64,000 bases of DNA from assembly GCA_948567375.1 (NCBI GenBank), contig OX419755.1, forward strand, positions 37,205,001 to 37,269,000. Direction: 5' to 3'. Under the pieces are notes generated by a model. The model had not been told where the DNA came from. It did no database searches and saw only the letters and a program-made list of their open reading frames with translations. The stretch is from Lunularia cruciata (lineage: Eukaryota; Streptophyta; Marchantiopsida; Lunulariales; Lunulariaceae). A program made the translations under genes and the position numbers. This document shows positions 36,384 through 48,569 of this stretch, one piece after another (the stretch's first letter is position 1; the number at the start of each line of letters is the position of its first letter).

Positions 36384-38225
36384 TCATCTCATTGAGGGAG
36401 GTGGAGGTGGAGGGGCAGATTTTGCAAAGCTCATCCACGCAATAATTCCTACACTCAGTACGATCCAACCCATGACATCATATTTGAAGTCATTATCTTT
36501 CTTTTTCTTCTTCGAGGCCTGCAGACGAATCACGGTGTAAAACAAGGTCAGGTCCCGACATTGTGTGGTGAATCGTACACCTTAACGCAGCTTATGTTTT
36601 GAAACATCAGATAAAAATGGTTTGAACGGAAGTGACTGCCACAAGTTCGCGGCAGTGAAGTAAAAAGTAGAACCGCACCTTAGAAGGACCGGCACTAGGG
36701 CCTCCACCATATACAACCTGTTGGTTAGCTAGCTGTCGTTGTAGCTCTTGATGCAAGGACGGAGCCTGTTCCACAGACATCAGCCAACCACAGAGTGAGT
36801 AACAAGAAATATTTCAGCACTGTTGCTTAAACAAAACCCCGAACGAGAACTTGATGAAAAAACCATGATGGGTGGTACCTTGGCCGTCATCTCAAGAGCC
36901 TTTTGATAAAGCTCGTTATGAGGATCCTGCAATTTGCAAAACAAGGTAAGAATAGGCGTAATTGTTGAATTCTGTTTCTCGTGAAGGGATTGCATATTCG
37001 GCCGAATAAGTTTCTGCTCCTGAATGATGAGTATGAAATTTGTACTTGCAAAAAATCCTGAAAGACAACGAACTAATATGGACAAGTAAACACTAGTAAT
37101 ATCTTATAATCCCCCTAGAAGTTGTTTTCGTGCAATGTAAATAACGCAACTTTGATGAGCTAAATAAAGTATATAAAGAAACCAAGCCACGAGCTACCAC
37201 TAAGTACGGGGAGGGTTTAGGAACTCAAGAAGAATAATCTTTGTGCAAATACCTCATCCAAAGCCATTTGGAAGCATCGAGCTCCCTGTTTGAAATAGTC
37301 ATTGGCTTTACCGGTGTCTGTGACCAAAAAGCCTTGAGATGTGTGCGCATTTCCTAGACACCAAAGGGTATCATGCTTCTTTGGAGCAATCCTCAATGCT
37401 TCCTCCAACTTGGATACGGCGTCTGGAACCATACACACTGATCGCATCAGGTTCAATCGCAAGAACATTGCTTACGTTCTCAAGCAATGCCTCTTTTACT
37501 ACGCAAGCGAGCTAGCTACATAGTGTGCACCGGATTAGGTCACATACTAAGATACAAAGCTCCCAGCCTGAGTGGTTATAAGATCAATTGGTCACGGTCC
37601 ATGCTCTGTTGCGAAATGGAAATAATCTTGAAGATACAGACCTTGAACCATATCAGCTGAATCTTGACCCTGACGAAAGTGTGCCAACTCTAACAGGACT
37701 CCTCCCCATCGGGTCAAATTCTACACACAGCCGAAAAAATAACGGCAAAACAAGCGACAGCAGATATTTGTGTCAATTGCAGTTAGGTAGTTTCAAGGCT
37801 GTGAACTGATGGAGCATATTGGCTGGAATGCAAGGAGACATACACTCGCTACATGCAAGAGTGTAAAGAAACCCAAGAATCTCTTCGACACGGATGGAAA
37901 TTTGACCCTGAAGCAAGCCAAGCAGATAATCAGCACCAGAGCCGAAATACCGCAATTCCTTAACAATTTAGAGGAACATCCATTCAAAACTGCCTCCGTT
38001 GGCCCTGTCGGAAAGGTTGAACTCTGGACAGTTCATCAGTATGTTGTGCAAGACAAGCAAGCCACGGGCAGTATTGTCCGGACCATGACGAAAAGTCTAA
38101 CCATCAACACATGAGAAACTTACATCGGCATCGTTGGGATTACGAAGGTACTCAGCGGCGGCCTTCTCACGAGTTTGCTCAAAAATCATCAATCTCTCTA
38201 GCTCCTCCCGCGGGATTGCATCCAT
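36384..38225 (-). CDS. TOM20: Mitochondrial import receptor subunit TOM20 (plant type), six exons
   Basis: Exons (minus) 38225-38124, 37720-37642, 37422-37253, 36926-36879, 36765-36679 and 36518-36384 join in phase to 206 residues, the usual plant TOM20 length; all GT-AG. Starts [32 protein letters not shown] and [17 protein letters not shown] are the TPR-like presequence-binding domain. The C terminus has a KKKKK stretch, one membrane helix ([17 protein letters not shown]) and a Pro-rich tail: plant TOM20 is tail-anchored, unlike the N-anchored animal protein. It sits in the outer mitochondrial membrane as part of the TOM complex and recognises presequences. It is divergent from TOP3B, with 1.09 kb between start codons. 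Confidence 0.95.
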
Positions 38226-39314
38226 TTTGTATAAGCGTCAAAATTAATACTCAGGTTCACAAATCTGACCACTGGCGTCAGAATTCAAGTATGAATCCTC
38301 CAACACGAAGCTGCTGCAGCCCTGTGAGCTAAATCCTCCTTTCCCGACAACAAACGATGCGATGCTGTTAAAAAAAACAAATTTTCTTCCCCTCCTCTCC
38401 TACTCCTCTCGTCCAGAACCCAAACCCTCGACTCTTCCTCCTCCTCCTCCTCCTCCCCCGATCGCGTAGAAGTCACTTCCTCTTCTTCTACCCTGGTGTT
38501 TCTTCATTCGCGCTTCTCGGACGGCCGGATCTACTTACTTACACGATTCTGGACCGCATCTCGATCAGGACGTTTCAGAAGGGACTAAAGTAGAGAGAGA
38601 AAGCCTACGGTAGTACCCTTCCTGGCATGTCCATACTGTAAGAGTTGAACTGGTCTGGGCTTTAATATTTCAATTTGTAGGGTCTTAGTAGTTTTCTAAG
38701 TGAAGATGAAAATCTCGTTTGCAGCTTACGCACTATGAAACTGCAACATAATTGTAAACATGAGTAAAGAATAATTTCTAAAAATACCACTATAGCAATT
38801 AATTTGGGGAAGTCACTAGGTTAGTAATTTCTTTTTTCCCTTAAAATCTGAGAAACTCCACTTTAAGTTCTGCCTTCATTTAGGGAGAGAATCTACTGTG
38901 AAATGTTACTCGTATAGAAGACGGCTGCGTTCTGGAAAAGTATGTTGTCTGCCGGACGCATGCTGAACGGCCACGGATATACTGTACCGCAATTCCCTAG
39001 GCCCTCAAGTCCGGAGCCGCGGTTGAGGAAGCAGCGAGATTGAGAAATCGCTTTGATCATTATTCTTCAACGAATTTCGTCGAACAACTCCGCTGATCGA
39101 TCCGAATATTAAATGGATCATTGGAGTATGTTAGGTGTGAATGCGTATGTCCAGTCGGATAGATAGACACAAAAGTTCTCAATTACACTTATTTGTCAAT
39201 TCTAGAAGGACTGGACCTGATGCGAGAATTGTCACACCCTCTCGTCCATCACCGAATATTTTCAGCTGTACACGATTAGGTTGGAGGGATTCCAGTCGCT
39301 AACTAGCTGGCGCA
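38226..39314. promoter_or_regulatory. Shared 5' region between TOM20 (-) and TOP3B (+)
   Basis: 1089 bp between the two start codons. The TOM20 side (38380-38520) is a C/T-rich leader on the plus strand. No clear TATA box was found. Both are housekeeping genes, so a bidirectional promoter is plausible but not shown. Confidence 0.4.
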
Positions 39315-42300
39315 ATGTCGCCCACGGTTCTAATGGTACAATCTTCTTCCCTGCGCAGCTCTTGCACGGACTGTGAAACTGGTTCGTACAGAGTGGAGGA
39401 TGATTTTAGTACTATAGATTGTCTTGTATTATCTCTAGTTTCGTAACTTCGCAAGTTTAAAAAGCCTTTTCCACTTGCCATGTTTTGCATCTTTCCTTCT
39501 CTTCAGATCTAAAGGAACCCGTAGGTGAAGCAAGTTCTGCTTGCTCTTTGGCCGGGATCCTATTTGATAAACATGAAACTCTCTCGGAAATTCGCAAATC
39601 CGCGAGGTTAGATCGTTAATGACACTAGTGAGCTGTGCTTGTAACGTTCTAGGTGGCTGAGAAGCCGAGTATTGCGCTGTCAATTGCTACGATTCTTTCC
39701 TCGCGCCAGGTACAAACTTCTATCTGATACATCCCTTTCCGGTTTCTTTTTACTTGTTCGTTGATAAATCTTGCGTGCATATCCCTTGAGAGTCATTCGT
39801 ATGGTAGTCTTCGGCTTTTTGTGTTATCATTCAAGCATTATCCTGATCACTTTGATCTGCAGCATAGGTTCCTACTGTCAGCTGACTAACTACAGAGAAT
39901 GTTACACAATATAATCAGATGACAACGAGAAGATCATTTCTAGAAGTTCATGAGTTTGACGGCAGCTTCAAAGGTTCCAACGTGCGATACAAAGTAACGT
40001 CAGTTATCGGTCACGTTTTGAGGTTGGACTTCCTCTTATAACACAGCTACCAGCTAATCGGCTAAATCCATTTGGATGATGGATGCAACGTTCTTCTATA
40101 CAGTTGTAATTCATTGCTTCCTTTATCGGTGAAGACGAAGAGTGTAAATCTTATTGTTGATTTACCTACCTCTTATGAAAAACTAGAGGAGTGTTCATAC
40201 TGATGCCCGTCGTTGACCGTACTTTCCTCTACATGGTCTAGCACAGCATTGATTTTCCTCCCAAGTACCAGAACTGGGACACAACAGACCCTTTTGACCT
40301 TTTTGAGGCTCCCACGATTAAGTCAGAAGCAAACCCGAAGGTACGGTGATACGTCATTGTTCGTTTGCAGCTTGATTCGTCCTTCTGTGGATAAACTCTG
40401 ACCTTGATTTCTGTTGATTGCACCTTCGGGCTTGGATCTTGCGAAACTAGGTTCAGCTGCTCAAACTTCTACTTCTTACTCGTACTGTTTTTTGACCTCT
40501 TTTAGATCTTTTAGTCTTGTGCGGGTGCGGCGGTGGGCTCTGTATTGTACTTTGTGCATTTGTTGCTAATTCCCCGAGTCCCCCCTCTTTCTTCTACACA
40601 GGCTCATGTCTCCAAGCATCTTCAACAAGAGGGGCGTTTCTGTGACTATCTTGTTCTTTGGTTGGATTGTGACCGAGAGGGCGAGAACATCTGTTTCGAA
40701 GGTCTACCCTCAACTCATGATTGCTGGTAGTAGGAGTTTACAATATCGCACTGATCTTAGAAGGACGTGTTCAACTTCTAGTAACCATTTATAGAAATCT
40801 TGTTCATCCCGGGCTGCATGGTTATGACCTAACTTTCTCTTTGTAGTTCTCGCTTCTTTTCTACTACGAGCACGGCAATAATGGTGGGCTGCACTTCGAG
40901 CTCTTCGGTCTTATTTAGTGTCCACCTGTAGGCCCCTGGCATCGCCGAACCTAGTTTGGTTAATCATGCATTCGCAGTACAAAGCTCTATCAAGAACCTT
41001 CAGGTTAGGGCAAGTGAGCATCATGCACCATCGAATGTGCAAGTAGCCCTCGGATTAGTCAAACAACTCTTCAAATACAAATTTTGGGATTCATGGGGTT
41101 TGTGTTCAGTTAAAACGTGCTTTGAAGATGGACAGGAAGATAAAGCGTAGAAGGATCATTCGACTTCTGCTCTGAAGCCTCAGATTTCATGGTCCACAGG
41201 ATTTCATCCTCAAGATACTCGGCATTTTCGTGACTAGATTTACCTTTTCTAGTTCCATGTAGGGACCAAACCGGGTATCTGGTTCCACACTTCAATCATT
41301 GTCGAGAGCTGAACGTTTTCTTCCTCTGATGTGATTGAGAGGATAATTAGCTCAGGCTATGGAATCAATCTCGTTGATCAAGTTTCTACGTCCTCAATGA
41401 AATGAAATAGACGGGGCTGGTACAAGTTTCTATTCATCTATCCACCACTTTGGTAGCTATAAGAGAACAAATGACTGTACCGCTAATTACAGAAAGCTTA
41501 CTGTGCAGTCATGGACATCGTTGTTCCAGTCATGAAGAGAAGTCCCCGTCAGCAGGTTTTTCGAGCGCGGTTCTCTGCAATTAGTGAGTCGGATATAAGA
41601 ACAGCAATGAGCAACTTGGTGGAGCCAAATCGGAATGAATCATTGGCAGTCGATGCTAGACAAGAAGTAGATTTGAAAGTTGGCGTGGCGTTTACACGTT
41701 TCCAAACTCGTTTCTTTCAAGGCAAATATGGCAACCTTGACTCGAGTGTTATATCGTACGTCGTTATGATGTCCTCCTTTCGTGCCAAGTTGAACAAGCA
41801 CTTTGTCTTCAATCTAATACAACTTTTGTCCAGATTGGATAGAAGTTTAAATTGATTGTTTACTTGACTCGCACATTTAAACACAAAACCTGTTTGAGAG
41901 GTATGTTTGCTTTCTGTGATTCGATGTTCAGTGAAGATCTACCATACGAAGTGCTACTTTGCAGAGCTTTATCCCCTTGACTGAAGTTTACTATGTCTCC
42001 CTGCAAGTTTTATAGAATTTCGTTGTGTTCTTGTGACAGGTATGGGCCGTGTCAGACCCCCACACTTGGTTTTTGCGTAGATCGCCATATTAGAATAACC
42101 ACTTTCTCGCCGGAACCGTTTTGGGTGGTGCGGCCACATGCCACCAAGAGTGGCCAAGAACTACTCTTCGAATGGGATCGTGGCAGAGTTTTTGACCGTG
42201 AGGTAAGTAAGAACGAGTTCGTGCTCAAGAAGTGCGGTGGAAACCACTGAAGTAAGTATTATGAATATTTTTAGTAGGGAAGCATACCTAGGACCCGTGA

Positions 42301-45300
42301 AGCAGTTACAGCCGTGAAGTGCTGACACTGGAACTACATGAATGCAAGTTATAAGTGTAATGGTAAGGTTGCGAATTTAAACTTATTTAGCTGCAGAAAT
42401 CCTGTTATGCGGACTTGGTTGAAATACGTATATATATCAACTAGGCCTAATTTAGTTTTGCGTTGCTTATACAACAGATAGCGTTAATGTTTCAAAAGAT
42501 TGTGATGGATGCTGGTTCTTTGAAAGTCAGTGCTGTTACCAGAAAAGAGGAGAGGAAAGTTCGGCCCAATGGTCTGAATACTGTGGATATGCTGAAGGTA
42601 TGTTTAGTTCTTATACCTGTTTCTTCTATCGTTGCCGTTACTGGTATAATTGTGGGTAGGACGCATCTCGCGATGAATTTCCGCAATTCTGAAACTCAAA
42701 TATGGAAGATAGTCTGTTAGGAGTAACGCTTTTTGTGGGGGTTGTCCATCTTTGCTACTCAGGTTGCTTCAAGTGCCTTGAACATGGGTCCTCATCATGC
42801 AATGCAAATCGCGGAGCGGCTTTACACGCAAGGATATATCAGGTTTGCAAGTTCAAGCATTTATGACTGTAGTCTCAACCAAGAGTGCACTAATGTTCCT
42901 CACCATGCGATCTCAGATCCAACTCCTGTGACATCCTGTCTGGTAGAAACCTTATTCCGTAGGAGGAGCTTATGCTTTTAAACTGAGCGTATTTGCATTA
43001 ACTTTGAATTGAAATGTCTACTTATTGAGCTATTAAGATTGGGCTTTGATGGAGCACTCGAGCCCACAGGAACTATTTCATAGTGTGATGTAGTAGCACT
43101 TGAGCTTACTGGAGGTAGTTGAAACGATGGTCGGAATTGCGACTTGTAGTCTGGGAAAACGTCCTCTAGCGGACCGGGCCTGAGATCCCTGGAAAGGGAC
43201 GTCATATAGAGTGAGAGCCGTGATGGCCCGGGCTCTGCTGCTCAGGAGGCGCTGTCTAGGACTCGGGCTTTATGGAGAATTTTCACCCTAATGATGTTGG
43301 TTAATTACCTCCCTTTCATTCCCTTATGATATTTCATCTACCTCTTCCATGGAGGACTATAATGTGACCAAACGTGGAGTATCCTTCCTTATCCTGCAAT
43401 CACAAACGGCGCTAGACGTCAAGTGGATTTCTTCTCATGAGTGATTCAACACAAATTTGCTGACGAAAAGAGCATTTTCCCTTTGCCAGCTATCCTCGCA
43501 CAGAGAGCACGTCATATCCATCAAGTTTCGATGTGCGGGGTGCTTTGTTACTGCAACGAAATCATCCAATCTGGGGTGAATACGCTCTTTCATTGATTGC
43601 AAGTGGGTCTCATGCTCCGAAGGCAGGGGTGGACGCTGGTGATCACCCGCCGATAACACCAATGCGGTGTGCCACCGAGGCGGACTTGGGAGGTGATGCA
43701 TGGAGGCTATACGAATATGTCACTCGCCACTTTCTCGGAAGTGTCAGTCCCGACTGCAAATTCATGAGGTAGTTGAAAACTTCCGTCTTTGATCATTCCA
43801 TAAACCTCCACCTCCAGCGGATCTTGGAAGGAAAAGGTGCGATGAGCTGGCAAGAGAAGAAATTCGTGCTGACAGACTTGACAAGATCAAAAAATATGGA
43901 TCTAACTTTACCATAGAGAAGTTCTTTTAGCGGCGCTCTCCGTTATCCTTCAGTCTTCAGCTTGACGGATCCTAAGTATTGTTCGTTTCCATAGAATTAC
44001 CTGCAATGTGTCCGGTTCATGAACTGTGTATTGATGTATTGACTGCAAACACATGAGAAGCAGTTTTTAGAACCGAGCGTGTATGTACCGTTTAGAGCCC
44101 TCAGAAGGAAAAGTAAAGGAAAACACCGTTTATTCGAGGACACTAGAACCATCAACGGGATCAGAAGTTCTGCCAGAAGTCGCATGAAGGTTGTCCTTGT
44201 CACAGCCTACCTGCAGAGTCATGGCCAACTTGATAGTAAGTGAGTAGTGAAGAAACTGACCTGGTGTTAGATAAGTTTTTTGTTAGTGAGATAAATCGCT
44301 GCTTTTCCCCATTAGTATGATGCTAAACAGCCACCAATGGTTAGAGCTAGTATTACACTGATGTATAGTAGTAGATACATTTAAATGCTTTGATTGATGC
44401 GCAGATGTACGGATCCAAACAGCATTGTTTCTCTTTGAGTTCTTATATATCTGTATCTCCCGTTTGTTCCCGGAGGCCTGTATACCATAGTGTTGTTTGG
44501 GAGTCCTTCTTGACTTCTGAATTCATATATATATTGTATACTTCCGTTCTCGTATACCTATATATACTGTATACTTCACCTTCACCTTCATTCACTTCAC
44601 CTCTGCTTTTCCCGCTTCAGTTGACTCATCCCCTTCCAGTGCAGCGCTGAAGTTTTCTTGCTCCACTCTCGTATCACTAGGGAACCTCTGCTTGACTCTT
44701 TCCCATTGTTGTGTCCTGGACTTTCTCTCTACTAATGAATGCTTGTGATTTCAGGGATCCATCAGGTATGTCTCGATTTCTTCCCTCATCTTACTCATGT
44801 GGATTCTTTTCTTTCTGGACTGATCCTCATTATGCGGTTAAGACTCCAGCGCTTAAGTGCATGCCTGCACTTTTGCTTGCCCTTGCTTTCCACACTTCCA
44901 CCCCTGTTCTTTTTGACATTCCCATTACTTTTGAGCGGCACTTTAGGGGAGCAACCGAGTTTGCCTTGGCACTCATGAGTTTTCGAGCAGAAACTCGGTA
45001 TGAGGGGTACTTCGGCACTGCGTGAGGCACTGATGAAGTCGCAGGTGTTTTCATGAAAGTTTACTATGGCTGCCTTCTGCTTCCCCTTCGCTGTTTAGCG
45101 TCTCAGGACTCAAGCGTCCATAGCGCTTGTTGTGATATACTTTATATCCTGTCCTTTTTTGCTTCGCTCTCATTACCCTGTTACACTTAGACAGGTTTCT
45201 GCAGCCACACAACCCTAGAGCTCTCGCATTGTTCCACTCCTCCATTCCCCAGCTAATTCCCTCTCTATTATTTTTCCTTCGCTCTTTGCCTGATTCATGG

Positions 45301-48300
45301 GACCTCTTGTGTATACAGTGTTCCTACCCGACTCCAGCCCACGTTTTTTATTTTTATTGTTCACACACTGCTTCCTGGCAGTCTTTTACGTAGCGTTACC
45401 TATTTCTCGCAGTTGTTTGCATAGAGTTCTCGAGTTCATGGTGGTTTACTAGTCTGTTAGCCATATGTTATTCTCAATTTGTTTCAATTATGCCTTTGCT
45501 TCAAGTTACATTTGATGCATTCTACCTTATGGATTTCTCACTATTCTAGCATTGTCAATTATGTACATCTTGCTTATCAATCATTTGCACCTCATGAGTT
45601 CTGGATAACCCGTTCCCAGAATGGCATCTGTTCTCGTATACCTATATATCTGTATCTCCCATCTTGAACAATAGTCAGGTCAGGAATTTATTGTCCAGGC
45701 TATCGTTTTCAGGCCTGCGATCAGAAGCATCAGAAATAAAATTGATTTTATGAATTAAGGAATGCAAATAATAGTTACCTGAATAGTCGAGTCTTTTAGG
45801 GATTAGGCCAAGGAGAAGAAGGCAGCTGGTGAAATAGAACAAGAAGTGGTTCCTGATATTTTGCTTTCCCCCAAGTCGCAAGGTATCAAGCCCCTTTGTA
45901 ACCAGCTAGCGAAGCTGAGTGGAAGGAGATATAATCAAAGGTTCGTAGTATACAGGAAAATTTGGATTTCCCCTTTGCTGACTTATGAGTAGCTTTAAAG
46001 AGTGGTTACCTCAATCTTCCTTCCCACAAACTATCTAGGCCGTCATCCTCATGCCAGGTCTTTCATAGGACCTTAATGATGTCCAGTTTAGAGGGTTCTG
46101 ACATACTAGCTTTTGTGCGTTTGATGGGATCTCCAAGGAATTGACTCCTGCTTACAATGGTCATTTCTGGAGAAACCCCCGCGACTTCGCGCCAATTGCT
46201 GGTGTAAAGAGCGAGATCTGATCTTGCAGAAAGAATCTCTTCGACCGTGTTTAACAGATACTTCCTGAGAAGCATATAAGTTGAGATAAGGTAGTCTCAG
46301 TGTCCAAGGGAGGTGCATAGCCGTTACTACAATTCAACAACCTGAAATTTATCAAGCCATCGTCGTGTTTAATAATTCATCTGATGTACGACAGGACAAA
46401 GGTTTTGCTCTCAGCTGGAGGAGAGAAGTTCTCCCTAGGGGGAAGAACGGTCTTGTCGCCGGGATTCACTTCCTGTATGCCATGGCTGGCTATTCCTGAC
46501 GAAAATATTCCAACCTTCTCTTTAGGGGAATCCCTTCGGTGCGGGGAAACAGAGCTTTATCAGGTATGGATTATTGCTTGCCGCAATGAAGTACAGCAGG
46601 AATGAAATTAATCTGAGGTACTAAGCGTGTCCCTGGCCTTCACCCCTCTTTTAAATCAACATGGAAAGTTTTAACAGTGGCCTACAACATCGCAGGGACG
46701 GACATCGCCGCCGGACTACCTTACGGAAAGTGAACTCATATCGCTGATGGAGAAAAATGGAATCGGTACCGACGCATCAATTCCAGTACATATCAACAAC
46801 ATTTGCGAACGAAATTATGCACAGGTTTCACATACCTACCTCCGCTAGTGCTTATCCAGATGGTGTTGCTTACCAGGTCGTGCTGTCTACATGTCCATCA
46901 ACTATTTGTCTTTACAGACGTGAAAGTCTAACAGATACGTCATTTACTGCAACTGGGACTTCATGATACAAACAAATAGTAATACTAGTACTTTACACAG
47001 AACTGCTGGAGTAAGACAAAGGGGAACGCATCACGAACATCAAAGTTGTTTTTGGTTCTCTGATACTGCGGACATTCACCTTCAAACTACCCTGTTCTTG
47101 GTTCTCAAAAGGAACTTGTCCTCTTTTTCTTTGCTATGTTATTACAGGTGCAATCAGGACGCCGCGTGATCCCTACTGCGCTGGGGATTACTCTCATCCG
47201 AGGATATCAGTACATTGATGTGGATCTCTGCTTACCTGACATTAGGCGTTTCATTGAGCAACAAATAACATTGATCGCTAAGGGGGATGCTGATCATGCC
47301 GCAGTTGTTCAGCATTCCCTCATGGAGTTTGCCAAAAAATTCAAATACTTCGTTTCGGAGGCAAGTAAACGAAGTGAATTTAAATCTGAGCTTGCTAGCC
47401 TCATTTTGCCGAAGGAAAGTTAGAGTGTTAAGCAAAACTCACTTTCGGATTATGCTAATGGGAATGAGGATTTTGATTGCCTTGTGAGTGGTTTATAAAT
47501 GAATAGCCACTCGCCTTTGGCTGGCTGTTGGAATTGCTCTGCAGATTGCTCGCATGGATGCTTTATTTGAGGCACAGTTTTCCCATTTAGCAGATTCAGG
47601 ACGCTCTCTTAGTAAGTGTGGCAAATGTGGCCGATACATGAAATACATCTCAATGCGACCATCACGACTTTACTGTTCAGCATGTGAAGAGGTCTTTGCA
47701 CTACCTCAAAACGGTCAAATCAAGGTATGGAAGATCATTTCAAAGACTTGGTACGTCTTTGCATACTCTTGTTTTCTGTCAACGTTTTAAGAATGGAGCT
47801 GGAGTCAGGAGAAATAATTAGTATTTTAGTGTCTTGTTCTTTGCAATTGGAGACGAAAGCAAATCAACAAAGGTACAAAAATGATTACCAGCAGACGTTT
47901 TCTGTTCGCTAATCGAGGAGACGTCGGTTGCAGTTATACAAGGAGCTTACTTGTCCCCTGGACAACTTCGAGTTGGTGTTGTTTTCTTTGGCCGGGCCGG
48001 ATGGGAAATCATATCCTCTCTGTCCTTACTGCTACAATCACCCTCCGTTTGAGGTGGGAGGAAAAGTATCTGGAGCCGCACTTACTGCTAAGGAGCCTGC
48101 AGGGAAATCTGGAGGGATGCCCTGCACGTTTTGTCCACATCCAACTTGTCGTCATTCAATGGTGAAACAAGGAGTTTGTGCCTGTCCTGAGTGCGAGGGA
48201 ACTCTGGTACTTGACCCAATAAGTGCGCCGAAGTGGAGGCTTGACTGTAACAAGTGTAACTGCCTTGTCTATTTACCTCACAATGCACATCGCATAGCCA

Positions 48301-48569
48301 CCGTTGACGAGAGGTGTGATGAATGTGGTTCAATGCTGCTGGAGGTGAACTTCAACAAAAATACTACTCCCCTTCCAGATGGGGCAACACTGCACAAAGC
48401 ATGTCTTCTTTGTGATGATCTCTTACATTCTCTAATAGAGATGAAACACGGAAAATCTTTCATGAGAAGGTCTGGCTGGCGCGGACGAGGTCGTGGGAGG
48501 GGAAGAGGAGGTCGTGGCCGAGGTAGAGGAAGAGGCGAAGACCCAAAAATGAGTTTCCGGGACTTTTGA
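39315..48569 (+). CDS. TOP3B: DNA (and RNA) topoisomerase III beta, type IA, 15 exons
   Basis: Exons 39315-39335, 39653-39709, 39919-40022, 40247-40340, 40602-40701, 41509-41755, 42040-42202, 42478-42597, 42763-42842, 43490-43768, 46395-46563, 46696-46824, 47148-47360, 47545-47724 and 47934-48569 give 863 residues in one frame. The first exon is only 7 codons. TOPRIM: VAEKPS (8-13) and [11 protein letters not shown] with the acidic metal-binding residues. Catalytic Tyr330 lies in SYPRTES (codon 43491-43493). [11 protein letters not shown] and [12 protein letters not shown] are type IA signatures. Cys pairs CGKCGRY, CSAC, CPYC and CPEC form the zinc-binding tail, then an RGG box (RGRGRGRG) precedes the end, all beta rather than alpha traits. 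It relaxes or decatenates single-stranded DNA and RNA. Intron 10 is 2.6 kb; intron 13 is GC-AG. Confidence 0.95.
43769..46394 (+). other. TOP3B intron 10, unusually long (2.6 kb)
   Basis: Other TOP3B introns are 79-807 bp. The middle (about 44430-45660) is bounded by similar TATATATCTGTATCTCCC motifs at about 44444 and 45644 and contains CGTATACCTATATAT repeats, suggesting an inserted, now featureless element. No transposon protein was recognised inside. Confidence 0.55.
47361..47544 (+). other. GC-AG intron 13 of TOP3B
   Basis: Donor is GAG|GCAAGT, the strong consensus of minor-form GC-AG introns; acceptor CTGCAG. Phase 0 on both sides. If retained, translation adds 20 residues and stops at 47421-47423, losing the whole zinc/RGG tail. 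Confidence 0.8.

Noticed and set aside
39315-48569. Topoisomerase III alpha
   Set aside because: Motifs [25 protein letters not shown] and the Cys-rich plus RGG C terminus are beta-type, as is the catalytic Tyr near residue 330.
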